This document shows positions 34,001 through 42,620 of a stretch of 64,000 nucleotides of DNA, piece by piece. Origin of the DNA: an uncultured Bacteroidales bacterium (GTDB taxonomy: Bacteria; Bacteroidota; Bacteroidia; Bacteroidales; Lentimicrobiaceae); the NCBI GenBank assembly GCA_937894795.1, contig CALCQV010000167.1, positions 15,998 to 79,997 on the forward strand, read 5' to 3'. The notes beneath the pieces are model-generated. The model had not been told where the DNA came from. It searched no databases and saw nothing but the letters and a program-made list of their open reading frames with translations. Both the position numbers and the translations under genes were made by a program. Position 1 is the stretch's first letter. Each line of letters begins with the position of its first letter.

Positions 34001-35309
34001 CCAGTTCAGTTACGGCAAATTCCATCGCACCGGTGACTTCCACAACGATGGCGAGCCTGTATTGTATAGCCATTACAGCAATTCACCTGCAATATCGCGA
34101 CAACAGCCCCGGTTATATGCAAACATCCTGCCGGTACCGGCGGCATTCAGCATGCCCCCCGACAGCAATTACCTGCCCGAATACCTCACCATTACCAACG
34201 ACTTGCTCAACCAAACAAGATCAGCCTGGGATGGAACAGCTTCCACTGCCCTCAAACAACTTAATGACACCAGAGATGGAGGCAATACCAACGCACTCAT
34301 TGATGAGATAAGGAATTTTTCACCCGAATCATTGGTGTTGTTGAATAAAAAACTGCGCAGCCTGGATTCTAAACTGTCGGTTGATGCACTAGAAGCGCTT
34401 TTAAAGAATAATAACTTCCATAACACTTTTCTGATTGAAATACTGATAAACAATCCCATCATTTTCAGGAATAACCATTTAATGCAGTTGATAACCGAGC
34501 GGAATCCTGAGATTCCCGACTTTATGCTTCATCGTCTGGCACTACTCTATAATCAATACAGTTTGATAGAACTGATGGAGGGCAGAAGCAATAATGCCGT
34601 AGCCATTAAGGACGGCTTGCTGAATCGCGAACGGGGACATCTCTTCTTTAAAAGCTGGGGCACTCCTGAAACACAGCTTACAGATCATTTAAGAAATGAT
34701 GCAAAAGCTCATAATGATTTACTGCTCGCATTTATATACCAATTATATGGCGATTCAACACAAGCACAAGCTACGCTAAATGATGCCGGGATGAAATACC
34801 CAAATTACTCCTCCGACATTGACAACATGAAAGAGCTGATTGAAATACATACTGAAATAGCAAATAAGAACAGCGATACACTATCCACCTCTGTTTATGA
34901 GCGACTGCTTGAATTACTTGACCGGGAACCCACCTTCATATACGCAGTTAATATACTCAGGCACTATAACAAAAGTGATTATACGGAACCTTATATACTG
35001 CCGGGGAATCCGCGTACTCCTGTGATATTTGATATTCCTGAGATCAATATCAAAGGAAGTCAATTCAAGCTGTATCCACAACCGGCATCTGAATATCTGA
35101 TTGTAGATTATTATTATGAAGCCGGCTTTACAAAGGGAGAGCTCGAATTGACGAACCTGACAGGGCAAATAATAGCACGGTTTCCATTAAAATCATCCTA
35201 TGGACAGCATGTTTTTGATACAAAAAGTCTGTTACCGGGATTATATATTATGCGTTTAGTATCAGATAACTCGGTACTTGAAAGGCAGAAAGTGCTGATC
35301 ATAAGATAG
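31026..35309 (+). CDS. 3' part of the split T9SS-exported protein (propellers, beta-helix, sorting domain)
   Basis: The open frame actually extends upstream to about 30882; 31026 is the first ATG and not a likely natural start. The 1427 residues hold many BNR/VPS10-type propeller repeats (SRDGGNTW, SRDGGTTWQD, SDDGTVTWRD, STDGAETWEQ, HDGGRSWENF; about 1-570). A right-handed beta-helix region (about 580-1000, GRTIKIMPGAQLILDKA) and a helical region (about 1060-1340) come next, then a type A sorting domain (FKLYPQPASE, ending LERQKVLIIR). With the upstream fragment the intact protein would be about 1,610 residues, exported by T9SS. It stands alone between the Rrf2 operon and nrfH. The long 3' frame shows no further damage, so the break is recent, regulated or an artefact. 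Confidence 0.85.
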   Translation: MESRDGGNTWAPTSLNSGIMTAGFLVHDVKQHSTHADTLYAVLNTEFKAKTSIYRSTDKGINWEQTFTQNNEELFDIVLTPGKPDNIFVVGSLLLRSRDGGTTWQDLTYRIPIKPDHKISRLALALSDSIPGLILVFTESYDTLTPGVWAHQLFRSTNDGRDYFRIGIDYLPFVSYWKMELQISPTDPAEFYLGGIWFNKYRLEADSAIHLDFRNHKYHKDVRDLLVFKGDTADVVFMGNDGGVTRSDDGTVTWRDITRNGMQSTQLHNITIGDNSNMVYGGPQDGNLCFYNYDTKEWTKETHVGDAYDGMVDFNNPGNVYMVTIPPKLNRRNIFLLKSTDAGLSFNYRGVPDTTEQGRNNIPVTMHPTDSKTIYAGLKNVWKSTDGAETWEQISSFNPLNQHKIQALEVSEANPDIICISFENPSWGNIQEEKIMLTIDGGDRWTDITPRGSLSMQYVSATDIFIHPDKPGTIYLTLDRTWVNRRIYVTHDGGRSWENFSEGIPAIPVNAIRYFKGAGYDIFLVATDAGIYYRDENMAAWEYFGEGLPLTIISDIEINYARKKLVAGTFGRGLWEADLCLPLNETSMVITDTVSWTVGKNLLSDLVLMPGSKLTINNRVEVGDGRTIKIMPGAQLILDKAVLTNNCVSLWEGIKLYGNSDYDSGLPQGKLTLIHGAVIENAYTGIEMIEMDENGLENKSRGGGIIYTNKAVFRNNLRAIDIKPTKGRNPSKFILTEFTLREQPWPGEKMKEFVRINNNKGLEFVSCTFRNDLPYSKLPVNERGNGITAYNSSLKIYRIHQDSVPFGLSTKPLFYQLKSGIDATTSTPGYAFYTEDVQYKNNFTGAYLSGYSIVEANRCAFDLSALNNIGSTHKEVTGLYLDNCTYYSILDNNFKGGALPGYNNELAGLVVNNCGEQNNIVAGNSFSNLNYSLLAQNTNRSVDGYKGLRLYYNWFNKNEYDICITTDSTKANNGIAYYQGAIGALPIEPAGNQFSYGKFHRTGDFHNDGEPVLYSHYSNSPAISRQQPRLYANILPVPAAFSMPPDSNYLPEYLTITNDLLNQTRSAWDGTASTALKQLNDTRDGGNTNALIDEIRNFSPESLVLLNKKLRSLDSKLSVDALEALLKNNNFHNTFLIEILINNPIIFRNNHLMQLITERNPEIPDFMLHRLALLYNQYSLIELMEGRSNNAVAIKDGLLNRERGHLFFKSWGTPETQLTDHLRNDAKAHNDLLLAFIYQLYGDSTQAQATLNDAGMKYPNYSSDIDNMKELIEIHTEIANKNSDTLSTSVYERLLELLDREPTFIYAVNILRHYNKSDYTEPYILPGNPRTPVIFDIPEINIKGSQFKLYPQPASEYLIVDYYYEAGFTKGELELTNLTGQIIARFPLKSSYGQHVFDTKSLLPGLYIMRLVSDNSVLERQKVLIIR

Positions 35310-35367
35310 TTTAGATTCAGTCATATATAGCGTAAAAAATTATTGTCGGAAAAGTTGATAATTGTTA

Positions 35368-35396
35368 TTGGATTTATTGAAACTTCCTTATATTTG
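35368..35396 (+). promoter_or_regulatory. Promoter of nrfHA
   Basis: TTG (35368-35370), 18 bases, then TATATTTG (35389-35396). The nrfH ATG follows 33 bases later. No clear FNR- or NsrR-type dyad is seen beside it. Confidence 0.6.
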
Positions 35397-35429
35397 TTAG
35401 GTTGAGTGCCAAATTAATCCATCCGGAAT

Positions 35430-36029
35430 ATGAAAAAAATAATCAACTTCATCGGACCTCCAGATAATTGGCGGTTGCCTGCTATTATTCTCACCGGTAC
35501 CATTGTTGGGATCATAATTCTTCTGGTTTACTCATCGAGAGCCCACTCATACTTATCCGACAATCCGGAAACATGCATTAATTGTCATGTGATGTATCCG
35601 CAGTATGCCACCTGGATGCATAGCAGCCATAGGGAAAAAGCAACCTGCAATGACTGTCATGTGCCGCACGACAATGTATTCCGAACATATTTCTTCAAAG
35701 CAAAAGATGGTCTGAGGCATGCCACAATATTTACTGCACGCGCTGAACCACAGGTAATACAGATAAAGCAGGCCGGTATAAATGTAGTACAGGAGAACTG
35801 TATTCGCTGCCATAAGGGACTGGTTGATTTTGTCAACATTGTCCAGGTAACCGGTGAGAACCATGAAGAAGGTGTTGGTTTCAGGTGTTGGGATTGCCAT
35901 AGAGAAACGCCTCATGGCACCGTCAATAGCCTGGCAGCCACTCCCTATTCACTGGTGCCGCGCATGAAATCAATTGTACCCGATTGGATGCAGAGATTTG
36001 TGAATGATAATACTGATGAAGCAAAATAA
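35430..36029 (+). CDS. nrfH: Cytochrome c nitrite reductase small subunit NrfH
   Basis: A 199-residue membrane-anchored tetrahaem cytochrome of the NapC/NirT family that oxidises menaquinol and feeds electrons to NrfA. One transmembrane helix (about 17-34) precedes four CxxCH sites at residues 49-53, 73-77, 124-128 and 153-157. Met55 follows the first site, as in NrfH haem 1. It is 33 bases after a good promoter and 29 bases before nrfA. The C terminus is about 30 residues longer than in short family members. Confidence 0.97.
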   Translation: MKKIINFIGPPDNWRLPAIILTGTIVGIIILLVYSSRAHSYLSDNPETCINCHVMYPQYATWMHSSHREKATCNDCHVPHDNVFRTYFFKAKDGLRHATIFTARAEPQVIQIKQAGINVVQENCIRCHKGLVDFVNIVQVTGENHEEGVGFRCWDCHRETPHGTVNSLAATPYSLVPRMKSIVPDWMQRFVNDNTDEAK

Positions 36030-36058
36030 ATAACCCAAATCCTTCAAACACACGTTAC

Positions 36059-37537
36059 ATGAAACCGGTATCAGAAATTACAAAAAGAAAACCTTGGGTA
36101 GCCTGGTTGATCTTTCTTGGCACAGTGGTAATAGTATTTATCCTTGGGCTCCTGGCCTCCTCAATCATTGAAAGAAGAAGTGAATCAAAGGTCTACTTCC
36201 AGATGGTAAGTGAAATTCCAGAATGGGAACCACGGAATGAAGTATGGGGCAGGAACTTCCCCCGCGAGTATGAATCATATGAGAGTACACTTGACACCAG
36301 CTTCCTTAGCAAGTATGGAGGCTCAGGTACCCGTGACTACCTGGAGGAACATCCTGAAATGGTGGTTATGTGGGCAGGTTATGCATTCTCACGTGAATAC
36401 AAACAAGCAAGAGGACACTACTATGCCATCAATGATATCAGGCAGACTCTCCGCACTGATGTACCCCAGCCGTCAACCTGCTGGACATGCAAAAGCCCTG
36501 ATGTGCCCCGTTTGATGAATCAGATGGGAGTTGAGAATTTCTATAAAGGTAAGTGGACAGATCTTGGTTCAGAAGTAGTCAATAATATAGGATGTCAGGA
36601 CTGCCATGATCCCAAAACCATGAACCTGCGCATTACCCGTCCCGCCCTGATTGAAGCATACCAGCGCATGGGCAAGGACATCAACAAGGCAACACACCAG
36701 GAAATGAGGTCGCTGGTTTGTGCACAATGCCATGTTGAATATTACTTCAAGGGAGAAAACAAATATTTGACTTTCCCATGGGATAATGGATTCACTGTTG
36801 AAGCCATGGAAGCCTATTACGATAGTGTAAAGCATGTTGATTTTGTCCATGCTCTAAGTAAAGCTCCAATGTTGAAGGGGCAGCATCCTGATTTTGAACA
36901 GTATACTACGGGCGTGCACTTCGACAGGGGTGTTGCCTGTGCCGATTGCCACATGCCATATAAGCGTGATGGTGGTATGAAATATACCGATCATAAGATT
37001 CAAAGCCCATTGGCAAACATATCAGGCTCTTGTGTTGTGTGTCACCGCGAAGGGGAAGAGAAGCTGATGGAGAATGTAGTCAGCCGCCAGAACAAGATTT
37101 ATGAACTCCGCCGCATAGCTGAGAAGAACATTGCCAGGCTCCATATTGAAGCAAAAACCGCCTGGGACAATGGCGCCACCGAACAGGAAATGGAACCCGT
37201 ACTTACCCTTATTCGTCATGCACAATGGCGTTGGGATTATGTTGCCGCCGGCAATTCCATGGGATTCCACACTCCGGCTGAAGCATTGCGTATCTTAGGC
37301 ACATCCATCCAAAAAGCTCAGGAAGGAAGATTGTTGCTTAACAGTATTCTCATTAGTCACGGCGTTAAAACACCTATTCAGATGCCCGATCTCTCAAACC
37401 GTGAAAAGGCTCAGGCTTTTATCGGTCTTGATATGCCGGCACTCCATAAGAGCAAAAATGAATTTATCAATACGGTGCTGCCTGAATGGACAAAGAAAGC
37501 CGTTGAACGGGAAGGCCAAATGATACAGATACAATAG
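36059..37537 (+). CDS. nrfA: Ammonia-forming cytochrome c nitrite reductase NrfA
   Basis: A 492-residue pentahaem enzyme that reduces nitrite to ammonium with six electrons; it also reduces NO and hydroxylamine. The active-site haem binds at CWTCK (141-145, Lys as axial ligand). The other four sites are CxxCH at 179-183, 221-225, 294-298 and 325-329. QCHVEYYF carries the active-site Tyr. The N terminus is an uncleaved helix (about 11-37), common in Bacteroidota. With nrfH it makes a complete dissimilatory nitrite reduction unit. No maturation (ccs) genes lie nearby. A terminator follows. Confidence 0.98.
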   Translation: MKPVSEITKRKPWVAWLIFLGTVVIVFILGLLASSIIERRSESKVYFQMVSEIPEWEPRNEVWGRNFPREYESYESTLDTSFLSKYGGSGTRDYLEEHPEMVVMWAGYAFSREYKQARGHYYAINDIRQTLRTDVPQPSTCWTCKSPDVPRLMNQMGVENFYKGKWTDLGSEVVNNIGCQDCHDPKTMNLRITRPALIEAYQRMGKDINKATHQEMRSLVCAQCHVEYYFKGENKYLTFPWDNGFTVEAMEAYYDSVKHVDFVHALSKAPMLKGQHPDFEQYTTGVHFDRGVACADCHMPYKRDGGMKYTDHKIQSPLANISGSCVVCHREGEEKLMENVVSRQNKIYELRRIAEKNIARLHIEAKTAWDNGATEQEMEPVLTLIRHAQWRWDYVAAGNSMGFHTPAEALRILGTSIQKAQEGRLLLNSILISHGVKTPIQMPDLSNREKAQAFIGLDMPALHKSKNEFINTVLPEWTKKAVEREGQMIQIQ

Positions 37538-37557
37538 TTTACAAGTTAGATTACGGT

Positions 37558-37597
37558 ACAAGCCTGAAAAATTGAACTTTTCAGGCTTGTTTTTCTT
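37558..37597 (+). terminator. Terminator of nrfHA
   Basis: A perfect 13-bp stem (ACAAGCCTGAAAA / TTTTCAGGCTTGT, 7-base loop) plus TTTTTCTTT. A TTG at 37572 that would lengthen lplA falls inside the loop, so it is not a start. Confidence 0.9.
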
Positions 37598-37622
37598 TAT
37601 TATAGCTGTCTATTTTATAACC

Positions 37623-38627
37623 ATGCGCTGCATTTTAAGAAAAGAAACCGACCCTTATTTCAACCTCGCAGCTGAAGAGTATGTATTCAAACACTTCGCT
37701 GATGATACCTTCATGCTTTGGCGGAATGATCCATCGGTAATTGTTGGTAAGCATCAGAATACATTCGCTGAAATCAATCATCAGTTTGTAAATGAAAAGG
37801 GCATCAAGGTAGTACGACGAATTTCAGGCGGTGGCACTGTTTACCATGACCACGGCAATCTGAACTTCACCTTCACATCACGGGCAGAGCATAACCAACT
37901 GGTTGACTTCAACAAATACAACCGGGTAATTGTCAGTGTACTCGGCAAATTAGGCATTGATGTATTGACCGGGCCACGCAACAGCTTATATATTGGCGGT
38001 AAGAAGATTTCAGGTAATGCAGAACACGTTTATAAGGACAAAGTACTTCATCATGGCACACTATTATTCAACAGCAATATTGAAAACCTGCAAAATGCCA
38101 TCAAACCTGCAAACCTGAGCTATGATGATAAAGCCGTAAAATCAATAAACAGTCAGGTGGTCAATATCACCGATTCACTCAAGACATCACTGACTATTGA
38201 AGAATTTGCCGAATTTATTATTGCCGAAATGCTGAAGATGGATTCTGAAGCCCACTTGTATGCATTCACCCCAGAGGATATCAGGCAAATCAATCTTTTA
38301 AAAGAAGAGAAATACACTACCTGGGAATGGAACTATGGCTACTCACCCATTTTCAACTTATCCACAACATTCCAAACAGGAAATCAACCGTTTAAAGTAA
38401 GCATAACAGTCAGGAACGGAACAATAGATTACATTGATAGCAGTAATCATGAGCCTATTGCAGAAGAGTACCATAAACTCATCAACATACTGATGTCCAC
38501 ACGGTTAAAAGAAACTGACATAGCAAGCAAATTGAAACAACACTATTCAGAAGAACAAATACAAAGTGTCATACAATCGTTGTTTGTCGGCGATAACGCT
38601 GAACATTTGAATAATAACTATGTTTAA
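37623..38627 (+). CDS. lplA: Lipoate-protein ligase A
   Basis: A 334-residue cytoplasmic ligase that activates lipoate with ATP and attaches it to 2-oxoacid dehydrogenase and GcvH lysines. The motif RRISGGGTVYHDHGNLNFTF (substrate loop and RRxSGGG signature) and KISGNAEHVYKDKVLHHGTLL are intact, and a C-terminal accessory domain is present (about 240-334). ATG 37623 is chosen because the longer frame begins within the nrfA terminator. The DUF1338 gene follows 21 bases later on the same strand, so the two may be cotranscribed. Confidence 0.95.
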   Translation: MRCILRKETDPYFNLAAEEYVFKHFADDTFMLWRNDPSVIVGKHQNTFAEINHQFVNEKGIKVVRRISGGGTVYHDHGNLNFTFTSRAEHNQLVDFNKYNRVIVSVLGKLGIDVLTGPRNSLYIGGKKISGNAEHVYKDKVLHHGTLLFNSNIENLQNAIKPANLSYDDKAVKSINSQVVNITDSLKTSLTIEEFAEFIIAEMLKMDSEAHLYAFTPEDIRQINLLKEEKYTTWEWNYGYSPIFNLSTTFQTGNQPFKVSITVRNGTIDYIDSSNHEPIAEEYHKLINILMSTRLKETDIASKLKQHYSEEQIQSVIQSLFVGDNAEHLNNNYV

Positions 38628-38648
38628 AAGCAAACAAAACGACAAAAC

Positions 38649-39461
38649 ATGAAGCAGGCACAAGCGGTATTTGATAAACTATGGTCAGATTATATCACAC
38701 AAAATCCTTCAGCCAAACAGGTATATGATCTCTTCATTGGCAGTGGCGAAGAAGTATTGAATGACCATATAGCATTCAGAACATTCAATGATTCCAGGGT
38801 TAATATTGATGTAATGGCCCAGGAATTCATCAATGCAGGATATATTTACAAAGGTTCGTACAACTTTGAAGAAAAGAAACTGAATGCACGGCACTATGAG
38901 CACAAGGAGTTCAGGGATGCACCACGGGTATTCATAAGTGAATTAAGAACCGAAGAATTCTCACCATTCCTTCAGGAGACGGTAAAGAACATTCTCAACA
39001 ACATACCCGCAGAGCATGTTGGCAAAGGAGATCTAATATTTAAGGGAAACCTATGGGGAACACCATCGTACGAAGTTTATAATAAGCTGAGGGATGAGTC
39101 GGAATATGCCGCATGGGTTTATGTATACGGTTTCAGAGCCAATCACTTCACAGTGAGCATTAACGGCCTGAAGAAACTAACCGAGGTGGAGCAGGTTAAC
39201 CGGTTTGTTGAAGAGCACGGATTCCGCATCAATGATTCGGGTGGCAGGGTAAAAGGTACACCTCAGGAGTTACTGGAACAATCAAGTACCATGGCAGGCA
39301 AGTTACCTGTTAAGTTTCAGGAAGGCATTTATGAAATTCCCTCTTGTTATTACGAATTCGCCAAGAGATACCCTGATACGGATGGTAACTTATATTCAGG
39401 ATTTATTGCCAAATCCGCTGATAAGATATTTGAGAGTACCAACTACTACAAAGGAAATTAA
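38649..39461 (+). CDS. DUF1338 protein, HglS-like (2-oxoadipate dioxygenase/decarboxylase family)
   Basis: A 270-residue cytoplasmic protein of the DUF1338 family. Its characterised member HglS/YdcJ converts 2-oxoadipate and O2 to D-2-hydroxyglutarate and CO2 with Fe(II). Likely metal residues are His40 and Arg44 (NDHIAFR), His166 (FRANHFTVS) and Glu236 (SCYYEFAKRY). From memory, HglS uses His70/Arg74, His226 and Glu294, with the same His-x3-Arg spacing and a very similar His-Glu distance. The protein is much shorter than HglS (about 460), a normal size for the Bacteroidota branch. It lies 21 bases after lplA and is followed by a terminator and a YdiJ-like gene that could use its product. Function is inferred. 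Confidence 0.8.
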   Translation: MKQAQAVFDKLWSDYITQNPSAKQVYDLFIGSGEEVLNDHIAFRTFNDSRVNIDVMAQEFINAGYIYKGSYNFEEKKLNARHYEHKEFRDAPRVFISELRTEEFSPFLQETVKNILNNIPAEHVGKGDLIFKGNLWGTPSYEVYNKLRDESEYAAWVYVYGFRANHFTVSINGLKKLTEVEQVNRFVEEHGFRINDSGGRVKGTPQELLEQSSTMAGKLPVKFQEGIYEIPSCYYEFAKRYPDTDGNLYSGFIAKSADKIFESTNYYKGN

Positions 39462-39486
39462 CATTTGCCACAAAGTATTTAAATTG

Positions 39487-39522
39487 ACCGCATTCCCGCG
39501 AATAGGGCAATGCGGTTTTTTT
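39487..39522 (+). terminator. Terminator after the DUF1338 gene
   Basis: ACCGCATT (39487-39494) / AATGCGGT (39509-39516) plus an inner CCC/GGG pairing, then seven Ts. Confidence 0.88.
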
Positions 39523-39540
39523 CTGATGCAGATAAAATGA

Positions 39541-39548
39541 TAACTTTG
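39541..39548 (+). promoter_or_regulatory. -7 box of the YdiJ-like gene
   Basis: TAACTTTG fits TAnnTTTG; it gives a leader of about 80 bases before the ATG at 39635. The -33 element would fall in the terminator T-run (TTTTTTCTG). Confidence 0.45.
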
Positions 39549-39634
39549 ACGCTACTTTGAGACTACAATTAAGCTGAATTGGATTTGCTTTAGCGCTTAT
39601 TTGAAATTACAGTTAATAATCACAACAGGCTATA

Positions 39635-42553
39635 ATGATACCGATCAATAAATGGAATGAGTTACGTGAAAAACTTAAAGGTGAGCTCTTTACCGGCGAA
39701 ACCATGCGCATACTCTATTCCACTGATGCCTCAGCCTATCGTGAAATTCCACTGGCAGTAGTTGTACCAAAAGATGAAAGCGACATAGTTCAGCTTATCA
39801 GGTTTGCCCATAAAATGAAAGTCACCCTCATACCGCGTACCGCGGGTACTTCATTGGCCGGACAGGTTGTTGGCAACGGAATAGTGGTTGACGTATCCAG
39901 GTATATGAACCGGATACTCCAGGTAAACGCTGAGGAGAGATGGGTGAGGGTGCAGCCGGGGGTGGTGCTAGATGAACTGAATAAAGCATTGGCTCCAACA
40001 GGATTATTCTTCGGACCTGAAACATCCACTTCCAACAGGTGTATGATTGGCGGCATGGTAGGCAACAATGCATGTGGTGCCCACTCATTGGTATACGGCA
40101 GCACACGTGACCATACACTGGAAATTACAGCCCTGTTAAGTGATGCCACTAAAGTTACTTTCAGGTCGCTTACTAGTGATGAGTTTAAGGTTAAATGCTA
40201 TCAGGATGATCTTGAAGGCCGGATATACAATAAAATAAGTGATATACTCCGTGATGCGAATAACCGCGAAGAAATCAGGAACAACTACCCTGATCCCCGG
40301 CTTGAAAGAAGAAACACCGGTTATGCACTTGATTTGCTATTGGATACTCAGCCTTTTCAGGAAAAGGGAACCCCCTTCAACCTGTGCAAACTGTTGGCAG
40401 GCTCAGAAGGAACACTGGCATTCTCCACAGAAATCAAGTTAAACCTTGTACCCATCCCTCCCAAAGAAAAAGCGCTTGTCTGTATTCATTGCAATTCATT
40501 GGAAGAAGCATTCAAAGCCAACCTCATAGCCTTGAAGCACAACCCGGTAGCGGTTGAACTTATTGATCACTTCATCATTGAGCGCACCGTTGACAACATA
40601 GAGCAACGTAAAAACAGGTTTTTCATCAAGGGAGAGCCTGCAGCAATACTGGTGGTTGAATTTGCCCTTCACACCATAGAAGCCATTGATGAAGCAGCCA
40701 GGCTGTTGGTGCAGGATATGCAGACAGCAGGATATGGATACCACTACCCGGTAGTAAAAGGTAATGATATCAGCAGGGTCTGGGCACTTAGAAAAGCAGG
40801 ACTTGGCTTGCTGTCAAATATCAAAGGTGACAAAAAGCCGGTTGCTGTAATTGAAGATACAGCAGTATTGCCTGAACTGCTGCCCGCCTATATGGAAGAA
40901 TTCGCAGCCATGCTTCAACAGTATGACCTCAACTGCGTTTACTATGCACATATTGCCACCGGTGAACTCCACCTGAGGCCGGTACTTGATTTGAAAGACC
41001 CGCATGATGTTGAACTCTTTCATACCGTAGCATTGGAAACCGCAAAAATTGTAAAGAAATACAGGGGTTCCTTAAGCGGTGAACATGGCGATGGCCGCCT
41101 GCGCGGTGAATTTATACCCCTGATGCTGGGAAATCATGTTTACGGATTGCTAAAAGAGATAAAGCACAGCTTTGACCCAAACGGAATATTCAACAACCGG
41201 AAGATCACTGATACTCCGGTTATGAACACAGGCCTTCGATACGAGTCAGGACAGAAGACAAGGGAAATAGAGACCGTATTTGATTTTTCTGACAGTATGG
41301 GTATCGTAAGAGCCGCTGAACAATGCAATGGCTCAGGAGATTGTCGTAAATCAGAGCAGTTTGCCGGTACCATGTGCCCCAGCTACCAAGCTACACGTGA
41401 TGAAAAGGACACTACCAGGGCAAGGGCAAACATACTCAGGGAAATGCTTACCCGCAGCAATAAGGATAATCCCTTTGATCACAAGGAGATATTAGAGGTC
41501 ATGGACTTATGTATCTCATGCAAGGGATGTAAGTCAGAATGTCCATCGAATGTTGATATTGCAAAATATAAAGCCGAGTTTCTGCAGCACTATTACGATG
41601 CAAACGGCACACCACTACGTTCACTCCTGATAGCCAATATCACGGCCTTCAACAAACTCGGCAGCCTTCTCCCCTCACTTTATAATGGATTGCTCAGCAA
41701 TAAGCTATTTTCAGGCTTGCTAAAGAAATTCATTGGATTTGCACCCGGGCGGGAACTTCCTCTTCTGCAGAAGCAAACACTAACAGGCTGGTTTAGGAAA
41801 TACGGTAAAGAGCAGCCTGATGGAAGGACAGTTTACCTTTTTGCCGATGAGTTCACCAATTACAATGATGTGAATATTGGCATCAAAGCAATTATGGTAC
41901 TCAATAAACTCGGTTACAAGGTAGAGATACCAAAGCATAAAGAGAGTGGACGCACCTTCCTCAGCAAGGGGTTGTTGCGAAAAGCCCAAAAACTGGCCGT
42001 CGGGAATGTGCAGTTGCTTTCAGATGTAGTGACTGCCGAATCCCCTCTGATTGGAATAGAGCCATCAGCCATACTCACCTTCAGGGATGAGTATATTGAT
42101 CTCACCAAGGGGGAATTAAAGGAGAAAGCAAGACTGCTGGCCGCCAATACATTCCTCTTTGATGACTTCATCATGCGTGAAGTCAATGCCGGAAGAATAG
42201 ATAGCTCCGGCTTCACCGGAAGCACCCGGCAGATAAAACTGCACGGCCATTGTCATCAGAAAGCACTGGCATCCACTGCATCAACAAAACAGATGCTCAG
42301 TCTGCCGGCCGGTTACCGGGTTGAAGAGATCAGGTCAGGATGCTGTGGCATGGCCGGTTCCTTTGGCTTCGAAAAGGAGCATTACGAGGTATCTATGAAG
42401 ATTGGGGAACTGGTATTATTCCCTGAAGTAAGAAGATCGGAACAGGAGGTCACCATTGCCGCTCCGGGTACCAGTTGTCGGCAACAGATTAAGGACGGCA
42501 CAGGCAAATTGGCATTGCATCCTATTGAAATACTCTGGGAATCATTGCTCTAA
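39635..42553 (+). CDS. YdiJ-like FAD/Fe-S oxidoreductase, probable D-2-hydroxyglutarate dehydrogenase
   Basis: A 972-residue protein: an FAD-binding domain of the PCMH/VAO type (about 35-215, PRTAGTSLAGQVVG and a GGMVGNNACGAHS flavin loop), a FAD-oxidase C-terminal domain (about 260-530, GEHGDGRLRGEF), a ferredoxin-like part with CISCKGCKSECP (about residue 630), and a CCG domain (HGHCHQKA and GCCGMAGSFGFEKEHYE). This architecture is that of E. coli YdiJ, reported as a D-2-hydroxyglutarate dehydrogenase that yields 2-oxoglutarate. Glycolate or D-lactate are possible alternatives. Placed beside the HglS-like gene, it would complete conversion of 2-oxoadipate to 2-oxoglutarate. It has its own promoter. 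Confidence 0.85.
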   Translation: MIPINKWNELREKLKGELFTGETMRILYSTDASAYREIPLAVVVPKDESDIVQLIRFAHKMKVTLIPRTAGTSLAGQVVGNGIVVDVSRYMNRILQVNAEERWVRVQPGVVLDELNKALAPTGLFFGPETSTSNRCMIGGMVGNNACGAHSLVYGSTRDHTLEITALLSDATKVTFRSLTSDEFKVKCYQDDLEGRIYNKISDILRDANNREEIRNNYPDPRLERRNTGYALDLLLDTQPFQEKGTPFNLCKLLAGSEGTLAFSTEIKLNLVPIPPKEKALVCIHCNSLEEAFKANLIALKHNPVAVELIDHFIIERTVDNIEQRKNRFFIKGEPAAILVVEFALHTIEAIDEAARLLVQDMQTAGYGYHYPVVKGNDISRVWALRKAGLGLLSNIKGDKKPVAVIEDTAVLPELLPAYMEEFAAMLQQYDLNCVYYAHIATGELHLRPVLDLKDPHDVELFHTVALETAKIVKKYRGSLSGEHGDGRLRGEFIPLMLGNHVYGLLKEIKHSFDPNGIFNNRKITDTPVMNTGLRYESGQKTREIETVFDFSDSMGIVRAAEQCNGSGDCRKSEQFAGTMCPSYQATRDEKDTTRARANILREMLTRSNKDNPFDHKEILEVMDLCISCKGCKSECPSNVDIAKYKAEFLQHYYDANGTPLRSLLIANITAFNKLGSLLPSLYNGLLSNKLFSGLLKKFIGFAPGRELPLLQKQTLTGWFRKYGKEQPDGRTVYLFADEFTNYNDVNIGIKAIMVLNKLGYKVEIPKHKESGRTFLSKGLLRKAQKLAVGNVQLLSDVVTAESPLIGIEPSAILTFRDEYIDLTKGELKEKARLLAANTFLFDDFIMREVNAGRIDSSGFTGSTRQIKLHGHCHQKALASTASTKQMLSLPAGYRVEEIRSGCCGMAGSFGFEKEHYEVSMKIGELVLFPEVRRSEQEVTIAAPGTSCRQQIKDGTGKLALHPIEILWESLL

Positions 42554-42572
42554 CACGACCTCAGATTCCTCA

Positions 42573-42601
42573 TTGGGAAACCCCTAATGTTTGTATTTTT
42601 G
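42573..42601 (+). promoter_or_regulatory. Promoter of tcdA
   Basis: TTG (42573-42575), 18 bases, then TATTTTTG (42594-42601). The long-frame start TTG 42591 overlaps the -7 region, so ATG 42621 is preferred. Confidence 0.6.
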
Positions 42602-42620
42602 CACAAAATCAACCACGTTA

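Noticed and set aside
36059..37537. The CxxCK site of NrfA as a damaged haem motif
   Set aside because: Lys-ligated haem at CxxCK is the normal active site of this enzyme.
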